Below, piece after piece: positions 51,818-57,933 of a stretch of DNA of 57,933 bases. The translations under genes and the position numbers were made by a program. Position 1 is the first letter of the stretch. Every line of letters begins with the position of its first letter. This stretch comes from Mageeibacillus sp. UBA5747 (GTDB lineage Bacteria > Bacillota > Clostridia > Saccharofermentanales > UBA5734). The notes beneath the pieces were generated by a model. The model saw only the letters and a list, made by a program, of their open reading frames with translations. It was not told the origin of the DNA and did not search any database. The stretch is from assembly GCA_002419145.1 (NCBI GenBank), contig DIFN01000035.1:1-57933 (forward strand), written 5' to 3'.

Positions 51818-53407
51818 CTATTCCAAGGCCGTTCTGGCTGTAATCTGATAATAATCAACTGGACTCTGCTTGATGCCTGTCACTCCTTTTTTTGTCACCA
51901 TGAACATATTGAGATGGAACAGGTAGCTGTAGGCACAGTCGCTGGTCACGATTTGCTGGATCTCGGTGGCCAGGTCGGCTCGCTTGTCCCTGTCAAACTC
52001 GAGTGACAACTCATGAAGCAGTGAATCCACTTGGGGGTTGCTGTAATTGCCATAATTGCCCCCATTGCCAGTGCCAGTGGTATAGCTCAGGTACGACAGA
52101 GGATCGCCGGTAGGGGTGGTGACATAGGCATAGGCACAGATATCGAAATCACCGGCTTTCAAGACGGTGTCGATGCTCTCGAACTGTTCATAAGTGGCAG
52201 CGATTCCAATCTCCTGCAGCGCAGACTGAAGCGCCTGAGCGGACTGGGGCAGGCCAGTCCGGCCATAAGTGACGATTCTCAGAGATACTTCTTTGCCATC
52301 CTTTGCGATGAAACCATCACCGTCTTCATCCCTGTAGCCGCTTTCGGCTAGCAAGGTCCGGGCACCTTCCGGATTATAATCCGGCACGTCAGTCATTTGG
52401 CTGTCATCGCCATACCTCAAAGCCGAGGGGAAAGCCGATTTGGTTGCAGTTCCGGCACCGTTGAGCAGGACTGAGCCGTAGCTCTCCTTGTCAACAGCCA
52501 TGCAGATAGCCCGCCGGAAGTTCTCGTCCGCCATGAAGGTGCGTTCCAGATTGAAGTACAGCATGTAGACCCGGGTCGTGGCCGCCTGACTGACAACGAA
52601 CGAATCATCAGGGCCAAATAAATCGAGTGTATCGTAGGACAATCCATAAGCCGCGTCGATTTCACCATTTTGCATCGCCAGAGCCAGGGTATCGACATCT
52701 GAAATAGCCTTGATGGTGATGCTCTTGCTGGCAGGCGTACCGCCCCAGTAAGCCGCAAAAGGCTCCAGGGTGGCTGATACATCTTCCACGTAGTTTCGCA
52801 CGCGATAAGGTCCTGTACCAACTGGGTATTGGTTGAAATCCACAGTGCCATCATCCGCAGCGGCGTCGATGATGCAGGCAGAGGGATCACACAGGGAATT
52901 GAGCAGGGTTGGATTGGGCTCTGCCGTTGAGATAGCCACAGAAAGGCCAGTGGCTGTAATCGAGGCAATCTTCAGATCAGACGCAGCCCGTTCATTCTTT
53001 GCGATCAGGCGTTCGAGGCTAGCCTTGACCGCCAGGCCATCCATCGCTTTGCCATTGTGGAATTTGACATCGTCGCGCAGCTGGAATGTCCACGTCTTGT
53101 TATCTTCAGACAGCACCACCTCGGTGACAAGAACTGGGACAACCTCCAGCTTGTCATCGAGGTTGAACAACGTTTCGCCGACACCATAGCGGATGGTCCC
53201 CCAGCCGTTGTAGCTGTCAGCCGGGTCCAGTTTCGAGAAATTGTACACCCCAAAGACGAAATCCTGCCGTTCCGAAGAATTCCCGCTTGTCTGAGGCTGG
53301 ATCACAGCACTGGTAGCAGCAGGTTCTGAATGCGCTGTGCTCCCGCAGGCGACCAGCAGACTCAAGGCAAGCCACATGGTAAGAATTGTGAGCGTCGTCT
53401 TTTTCAT
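51818..53407 (-). CDS. ABC importer substrate-binding lipoprotein (SBP_bac_5 family, NikA/DppA-like)
   Basis: Extracellular solute-binding protein, 529 residues, with a lipoprotein signal (lipobox LLVAC, Cys21) and a Ser/Thr/Gln linker. The mature part has the SBP_bac_5 fold (RYGVGETLFNLDDKLEVVPV; LRDDVKFHNGKAMDGLAVKA; VGTGPYRV). The opening pattern resembles proteins annotated for nickel uptake, which would suit the [NiFe] hydrogenase nearby, but peptide or other ligands are possible. It overlaps the upstream permease by 4 bp. Confidence 0.93.
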   Translation of the reverse strand: MKKTTLTILTMWLALSLLVACGSTAHSEPAATSAVIQPQTSGNSSERQDFVFGVYNFSKLDPADSYNGWGTIRYGVGETLFNLDDKLEVVPVLVTEVVLSEDNKTWTFQLRDDVKFHNGKAMDGLAVKASLERLIAKNERAASDLKIASITATGLSVAISTAEPNPTLLNSLCDPSACIIDAAADDGTVDFNQYPVGTGPYRVRNYVEDVSATLEPFAAYWGGTPASKSITIKAISDVDTLALAMQNGEIDAAYGLSYDTLDLFGPDDSFVVSQAATTRVYMLYFNLERTFMADENFRRAICMAVDKESYGSVLLNGAGTATKSAFPSALRYGDDSQMTDVPDYNPEGARTLLAESGYRDEDGDGFIAKDGKEVSLRIVTYGRTGLPQSAQALQSALQEIGIAATYEQFESIDTVLKAGDFDICAYAYVTTPTGDPLSYLSYTTGTGNGGNYGNYSNPQVDSLLHELSLEFDRDKRADLATEIQQIVTSDCAYSYLFHLNMFMVTKKGVTGIKQSPVDYYQITARTALE

Positions 53408-54264
53408 AGATTTCGTTTCCTTTTCGTTTTCTGAAAAAAATTGTGGGAATCATGCGGGTCAAGGGCATCCCGCACACTGTCACCGAGGAGATTGAACAGG
53501 ATGGAAGTCAAAAGGATAGCCAAGCCGGGATAAAGCACGATCCAAGGATGTTGCTGCATCAGGCCCCGTCCATCCGCGATCATGCTCCCCCACTCAGCCA
53601 GCGGTGGCTGTGGGCCGAGCCCCAGGAAGGAAAGGCCAGCCAAGGAGAGGATCGTCCCGCCGATGCTCAGCGAAGCGGTGACGACAATAGGGCGCAGCGC
53701 ATTCGGCAGGATATGCAGGAATAAGATACTCACCGTGGTTTGGCCATTCAGTTTGGCTGCATGGACGAAATTTTTTTCTTTCAGGGTCAGCACCTGGCCG
53801 CGCATGAGCCGTGCATAGGGTGGCCAACCAGTGGCCGCGAGCGCGATCACAGCATTGTTCAGGCCTTTGCCCAGCAACCCGGCCACTGCCAGAGCCAGCA
53901 CCATGCCAGGAAAAGCCAGAAAAATATCCACAATGCGCATCAAAATCGAATCCAGCTTGCCGCCCCAATAGCCGCAAGCGATCCCGACCGCGCTGCCAGC
54001 CATCAAAGTCAGGCCAACAATCACGAGGGCAGAAAAAACGGACACGGGAGCCGCAGCCAGAACTCTGGAGAACACACAGCGCCCCAGCCAGTCCGTGCCC
54101 CATGGATATGCCTCATTGGGCGCCTGCTTTGCATCAGCCAGATTGACATGGTTCGGGTCGTTGGGCATGAACAGCGGGGCCAGGATGCTCAAAATTAAAA
54201 AAATAACGGTCAAAGCCAGCAGAACGGCAAGCTGAATCCGGGTTTTGTTTGTAGATCGATTCAT
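53404..54264 (-). CDS. ABC importer permease, DppC/NikC type
   Basis: Membrane subunit of 286 residues with an N-terminal helix, an OppC_N-like start and five or six further helices. The permease loop that contacts the ATPases is visible (ALAATGWPPYARLMRGQVLT) with the family Gly residue. The ATG at 54264 follows the stop of the other permease gene by 1 bp. Confidence 0.93.
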   Translation of the reverse strand: MNRSTNKTRIQLAVLLALTVIFLILSILAPLFMPNDPNHVNLADAKQAPNEAYPWGTDWLGRCVFSRVLAAAPVSVFSALVIVGLTLMAGSAVGIACGYWGGKLDSILMRIVDIFLAFPGMVLALAVAGLLGKGLNNAVIALAATGWPPYARLMRGQVLTLKEKNFVHAAKLNGQTTVSILFLHILPNALRPIVVTASLSIGGTILSLAGLSFLGLGPQPPLAEWGSMIADGRGLMQQHPWIVLYPGLAILLTSILFNLLGDSVRDALDPHDSHNFFQKTKRKRNL

Positions 54265-54265
54265 G

Positions 54266-55234
54266 TCAGTTCGCCTCTTCGCCTTGCCGTAAGCGCGGAT
54301 CAAGCAGGTGGCAGGACAGATCTACCAGGAGATTGATCAGGACGTAGATCAGTGCCATCCAGACAACAAACGCCTGGATCATTGGGTAATCCCGCTTCAG
54401 AATGGCATCCATGACCAGAAAGCCCATCCCGCGCCAGACGAAAATCATTTCTACAGCTGCAGTCCCGCCCAAAAGCGAGCCAACCGACAAGGACATCCAA
54501 GTAATGATGGTCATCAAGGCATTGCGCAGGACATCTCGGACCAGGACTGCCCCCGGTTTGATGCCGCGAGAAAGGGCACCATCCACATAGCTCTGCCCCA
54601 GCTGCTCCAGAATCGCCGCCCGCACCTGGCGGATGTGTTTTCCCGTCATGGGAATCGCCAGAGCCAAAGTCGGGAGGATAAGTCCTTTGGCTGTGTTGGC
54701 TGCGAGCACCGGTAGCCAGCGCCATTTCAGCGCAACCACGTACAGCAGGAGCAGCGAGACAAAAAAGCTCGGCATGGAATGGCCGAGGAAACTTAGCAGG
54801 CGGATCAAATAGTCTGAGAACCGGTTTTGCCGCACGGCAGTCAGGATGCCAAGCGGCACAGACAGGACCATCGTCACGATCATCGAAGTCAGTGTAAGGA
54901 GCAGTGTCCTGGGCAGAGCGGCCTGCAAAGCCTTGGCTACAGACTGTCCATCGACCAGAGACTGACCCATGTCACCGCGGCAGAAATTGCCCAGCCATGA
55001 AACATACTGCACGAGAAAGGGCCGGTTTAGGCCGGCCTTCTGTTTCAGGGCCAGAACAACCTCTTCAGACACTGGAATGCCCTGCGCCTGCAAGAGCATT
55101 TCTACCGGATCGGACGGCGACAGGTACATCAGCCCGTAAGTCAGAAAGGTCACACCCAGCAGCACTACAACCAGTGAGACCAGTCGTCTGACTATAAAGT
55201 GCAGGATTGGTTCTTGGCAAATCCGCTTTTTCAT
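54266..55234 (-). CDS. ABC importer permease, DppB/NikB type
   Basis: Membrane subunit of 322 residues with six helices, a conserved N-terminal motif (VTFLTYGLMYLSPSDPVEML) and the EAA-type loop (YVDGALSRGIKPGAVLVRDV, LRNALMTIITW). It pairs with the downstream DppC-type permease. It starts 19 bp after the short frame that follows the methyltransferase. Confidence 0.94.
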   Translation of the reverse strand: MKKRICQEPILHFIVRRLVSLVVVLLGVTFLTYGLMYLSPSDPVEMLLQAQGIPVSEEVVLALKQKAGLNRPFLVQYVSWLGNFCRGDMGQSLVDGQSVAKALQAALPRTLLLTLTSMIVTMVLSVPLGILTAVRQNRFSDYLIRLLSFLGHSMPSFFVSLLLLYVVALKWRWLPVLAANTAKGLILPTLALAIPMTGKHIRQVRAAILEQLGQSYVDGALSRGIKPGAVLVRDVLRNALMTIITWMSLSVGSLLGGTAAVEMIFVWRGMGFLVMDAILKRDYPMIQAFVVWMALIYVLINLLVDLSCHLLDPRLRQGEEAN

Positions 55235-55253
55235 TCGACAATTTCTCGCTTAC

Positions 55254-55379
55254 TCATTTGACAGCCCGGATCATGAACATCGGGGTAGCCCCATAAAAGA
55301 TTTTTTCCTTGTCATCCCACAGATCTGCAATGATCCGGTCGTAATGGTCGGAGGATTGAGTCCAGACGTCTTCAGCCAT
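55254..55379 (-). pseudogene. Probable frameshifted C-terminal end of the methyltransferase
   Basis: A 41-codon frame starts ATGGCTGA across the methyltransferase stop and reads MAEDVWTQ...DLWDDKEK...ATPMFMIRAVK. The ending resembles the usual C-terminus of this methyltransferase family (W..E.K..Y.STPMF..A.K in my recollection of homologues). It is therefore more likely the detached tail of the preceding gene, one base out of frame, than an independent small gene. GAGG 6 nt before the ATG would allow coupled translation, so a two-part protein is also possible. Confidence 0.55.
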
Positions 55380-56148
55380 CTGTGTCCTCAATCCTTTCGG
55401 AAAGCCACCTTTCTTCGGCAGGCTTTTCCACACCCAGAGCAAAATCCGTGATCAAACTCCTTTGCTGGCCGCTTTGCCGTTCGATAAAGCTTTTCCTTAG
55501 CACTTGAACCTCTAAATGATCCACATCTTGGCTCAGGAACCAATCGATGTCCCATTTCGGTCTGAGCACGCGGGATAGCGGCAAGTCCCGGGCAATTTCA
55601 TTCATTGGGGTCGGATCAACGCCGTAACACGCAGAATGTCTGGACAAGGCGTCCATTCCCTTGGCTGCCTGATAGTCCTCGTCATATTCGTGCAGATAAT
55701 GGTTACCATCCACGATCAGAATCCGGCCGCCAGGTCGCAGGACACGGAGCCATTCCCAGTAAGCCTGTTCTGGTTGTTCCAAATTCCAGACCAGATTGCG
55801 CGAGACAAGGTAATCAAAACTGTCATTTGCAAAAGACAAGCTCTGAGCATCACCCTGCAGGGTCGCAACCGCCACGCCAGCCTCATGGAAATGCTGCTTG
55901 GCATGCTCAAGCATGCCCTGCGAATAATCCATAGCCGTCACCTGATGGCCAGCCTGAGCCAGGAGAATTGAAAAAAAGCCCGGTCCACAACCAATGTCGA
56001 GGCATCTGAGGGATTTCCCAGCTGGAGCTTGGTTTCGCAACAGCCTTTGGAAAAAATCGCGTTCCTGTCCAGACAGCTGTTCCTGGATGGTTTTGGCATA
56101 TCCGTGGGCCCGTCTGTCCCAATAATGGGCGATTTGATCCAGATACAT
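55372..56148 (-). CDS. Class I SAM-dependent methyltransferase (C-terminus probably lost to a frameshift)
   Basis: Methyltransferase of 258 residues with the SAM-binding motif LDIGCGPGFF (from Asp51), motif II (AMDYSQGMLEHAKQ) and post-II motifs (SFDYLVSRNLVWNLEQPEQA; LRVLRPGGRILIVDGNHYL). Substrate is unknown. GAGGT precedes the ATG by 7 nt. It leads an ABC importer operon; such methyltransferase-transporter pairs are frequent in Clostridia. It stops at 55372, while the expected C-terminal segment lies in another frame just downstream. Confidence 0.85.
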   Translation of the reverse strand: MYLDQIAHYWDRRAHGYAKTIQEQLSGQERDFFQRLLRNQAPAGKSLRCLDIGCGPGFFSILLAQAGHQVTAMDYSQGMLEHAKQHFHEAGVAVATLQGDAQSLSFANDSFDYLVSRNLVWNLEQPEQAYWEWLRVLRPGGRILIVDGNHYLHEYDEDYQAAKGMDALSRHSACYGVDPTPMNEIARDLPLSRVLRPKWDIDWFLSQDVDHLEVQVLRKSFIERQSGQQRSLITDFALGVEKPAEERWLSERIEDTDG

Positions 56149-56311
56149 CGTTTACCTCGCTGACACAAAAAAACTACCTGGCTTGTCTTTCTGACAATCC
56201 AAGTAGCCTGCATGACTACAGTTAGTCGCTCCCTGTTACAAGTACACAAAACTAGAACACATTTTTAACTTTGACAGCTACAACCATCGTGCCCTGCCTT
56301 CTGGCAGGACT
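56149..56311 (-). promoter_or_regulatory. Structured leader (candidate attenuator/riboswitch) of the methyltransferase-ABC operon
   Basis: The predicted 163-nt leader contains a 6-bp hairpin CCTGCC-AGAA-GGCAGG near the 5' end (around 56292-56307), a hairpin GACTA-ACTG-TAGTC (56214-56227) and a strong terminator at 56174-56206 ending 18 nt before the ribosome site region. GTAG within the middle hairpin can pair with CTAC at the start of the terminator stem, giving a possible antiterminator. I could not match it to a known riboswitch or T-box. Confidence 0.55.
56174..56206 (-). terminator. Intrinsic terminator inside the leader of the methyltransferase operon
   Basis: Minus strand: CTACTTGG and TTGTC pair with GACAA and CCAGGTAG (13 bp with one G-U pair and one internal A-G mismatch) around the loop AGAAA. 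Seven T follow directly (56167-56173). It lies between a good promoter (56318-56346) and the methyltransferase start. Confidence 0.88.
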
Positions 56312-56475
56312 GAACTGATTGTATTAAAATGCTGGTGCAGCGTCAATCCGAATCTGGTCAACGGTATGAATCCTGGCTATCCTGGATCATTCTCAAAGAT
56401 TACCCGAAATTCAGGATCGTCTCTTTCACGAGACATTCTTCGTTAACTTTTCAACACACAACCATTATTCAGTGC
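56312..56475. other. Intergenic part upstream of the methyltransferase leader
   Basis: Holds the promoter at 56318-56346 and a 5-bp hairpin GTCTC-GTGAAA-GAGAC (56419-56434) after the end of the upstream gene, without a T-run. No coding sequence is seen. Confidence 0.5.
56318..56346 (-). promoter_or_regulatory. SigA promoter of the methyltransferase-ABC operon
   Basis: TTGACG, 17-bp spacer, TACAAT on the minus strand, each box with 5 of 6 consensus matches. Transcription would start near 56311. Confidence 0.85.
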
Positions 56476-57895
56476 CTACATTTTCATACTCGCCAAATAC
56501 TCGAACATCATTCCGCCATCAGCGGAAATAGACTGAGCAAACGCTTTTACAGCCAAGGGCGACGCTTCTCTGTCAAAAACAAACTCCATTTTGGTGTTAT
56601 CTTGATCGAACGAGGCAACACCCGTTTGGCTGTCATAATTTAGTTCTATAGCTGAATCTTCATACCCGACACGGTAAAAGGTTGCTTTTGCTCCATTCAC
56701 TTTAATCACAAAAGCAAACGGCTTCGGCTCCTGTGTCTCCAGAATATTTCCGTCAGCATCCAAGCTTGACACTTGTGACGTACCCTCATACGTTCCGCTC
56801 ACATCAACAGCTGCGTCGGAATCGTTTTCCTCGGTTGTCTGAGCATCATCGGCATTCTGACCTTGAGAAGTGTCGGTCACCCCCGAAATTGTCACTGCCA
56901 TTTGAGAAACCAGCGCATCAAGTATTGCCATCGAATCCACAGGGTCAATCTCATAACCACTTAATAGTTTGGCAATCGATTTGTTGTTTCCAGGTGCAGA
57001 AAAAACCGCTGCCTTCAACACCGCTTCTAGCGAAGCTACGACTTGTCCTGCGGTCTCCATGACCTGAGCGCTGATCGTTTTACCGTTCTTCTCATGGACC
57101 ACTTTTATACCAAGAATCTTTCCCTTGTAAAACAGGTCTGCCAGTGAGTCACCAATATATGAGAGCTGTTCACCGGTTTTTTCCGTCACGGATCCCAATT
57201 TTGCAGGCTCGAAGGTAAGAAGGCCAGTCACAGCAGTTACTGGGGCCAGCTTATCCTTAACATCGTTTAATCCTACCGTTACCTGATGATTTTCTCCCAG
57301 AATGATGGTACTGCCCGTGGTAGCAACATCCACTATGCAGTCAGCGCCGCCTACAACGACAACACCTGCCTCACCCAGTGTTGAGACACTTGTAGATAGT
57401 GCTGACAAGCTGACCCCACCGCTGACAATCGTTGTGGTTACAAACAGCCCCTCTTTACTGGTTGTCTTAATTCCTTGCAGGTAGTTTATTTTCTCTGTCC
57501 AGGCATTGACAACAGCTTCCGCTTCCTCGAGTTCCGCCGCGTCATGGATGATTTTTTGTGCCAAGGCCATCTGTGCGCAGACTGTCTTCGTATCAGTCCC
57601 CAGTTGCTCTGCGAGTTGCTTGTATTTCTGCGCGCCCTTGATCGCATCAAATTGTTTTGTGAGGCTCTCCGCCCAAGTCTGGGGGGTCAAGTTTCCTTTC
57701 ACTCCCGGTTGCAAGTGTCATCGTGGAAAAGCCACCCGGCTTTGTCTCAAGGGTCATCAAGGTTGAACCAGATTGTTTCAGAACAACCGTCTGCTTCACC
57801 GAAGGAGCATCAAGCGCTGTTAATGCTTGATCTGAAACTTGCACCGCACCTAGAGCCAGTAAATTTGCTGTTTCCCAGACTTGATTGATTTCCAT
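56476..57895 (-). pseudogene. Unknown protein gene interrupted by a frameshift at a C6 run
   Basis: Two overlapping frames appear to be one gene. The first starts with ATG at 57895 (MEINQVWETANLLALG) and runs about 70 codons to a run of six C on the coding strand (57681-57686). The second, from PQTWAESLTKQF onward, is open to 56476. Removing one C joins them into about 472 residues. The middle has hydrophobic Gly/Val/Ser-rich stretches (about 160-200 of the joined product); the C-terminal 110 residues are beta-rich, starting VSGTYEGTSQVS, like a lipocalin- or calycin-type domain, after an acidic Asp/Glu/Gln linker. There is no signal peptide and no clear ribosome site. I do not recognise the family. 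Confidence 0.6.
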
Positions 57896-57933
57896 AAACC
57901 AATAATATACAAGTCAAGTCCTAAAAGTTGGTG

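Noticed and set aside
56174..56260. Partial likeness of the leader (CAGGGA, hairpin, ATGCAG) to one half of the Ni/Co (czcD) riboswitch
   Set aside because: The second half of the four-way junction is absent, because the terminator follows at once. The likeness covers few bases, so I do not call it a NiCo riboswitch.
1..57933. tRNA or rRNA genes, CRISPR arrays, insertion sequences, prophage or integrase genes
   Set aside because: I looked for them on both strands and found no supporting sequence.

Overview
The window looks like a chromosomal segment of an anaerobic, motile member of the Clostridia (Bacillota). The pointers are the clostridial/bacillar gene order of the fla/che cluster, FliY instead of a short FliN, the FliW-CsrA pair, SigD-type promoters, a class III fructose-1,6-bisphosphatase, an Ech-type [NiFe] hydrogenase and a Rex-like operator. 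I cannot name the genus. No rRNA, tRNA, CRISPR array, insertion sequence or phage gene was seen.

Region 1 (about 1-32.6 kb, all minus strand) is one long motility locus. In transcription order it reads flgB-flgC-fliE-fliF-fliG-fliH-fliI-fliJ-fliK-flgD-flgE-flbD-motA-motB-fliL-fliM-fliY-fliO-fliP-fliQ-fliR-flhB-flhA-sigD, then flhO-flhP-flgM-flgN-flgK-flgL-fliW-csrA, then flagellin, then fliD-fliS-fliT-like-cheY-cheA and a partial chemoreceptor that leaves the window. The start is controlled by a perfect-consensus SigA promoter followed by a c-di-GMP-I (GEMM-I) riboswitch with a terminator-like expression platform. Two SigD (sigma-28) promoters follow: one just after the sigD stop codon, and one in front of flagellin. 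The flagellin leader carries a hairpin that presents ACGGA in its loop and GGA motifs in the Shine-Dalgarno, which fits CsrA repression relieved by FliW. flhF, flhG, cheW, cheB, cheR and cheD are not in the window.

Region 2 (about 32.9-44 kb, minus strand) is a hydrogenase operon: six subunits of a membrane-bound Ech-type group 4 [NiFe] hydrogenase (echA-F) followed by the complete maturation set hypA-B-F-C-D-E. Upstream lie a probable SigA promoter, a 12-bp palindrome and a near-perfect Rex operator, so the operon probably responds to NADH/NAD+ state. The large subunit ends three residues after its last nickel cysteine, so no maturation protease is needed, and none is seen.

Region 3 (about 44-50 kb) is mixed: a membrane-anchored GH18 glycosidase with a Pro/Thr linker, an MscS channel, a DgkA-family lipid kinase, a membrane zinc-ribbon protein of unknown function, a possible relic of a YpfJ-type metallopeptidase, and class III FBPase.

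Region 4 (about 50-57.9 kb, minus strand) is a nickel/oligopeptide-type ABC importer operon (two ATPases, lipoprotein, two permeases) led by a SAM methyltransferase whose C-terminus appears to be split off by a frameshift. A long leader with a strong promoter and a terminator just before the methyltransferase start suggests an attenuated operon with an unidentified signal. The last gene is an unknown protein interrupted by a frameshift at a run of six G (six C on the coding strand).
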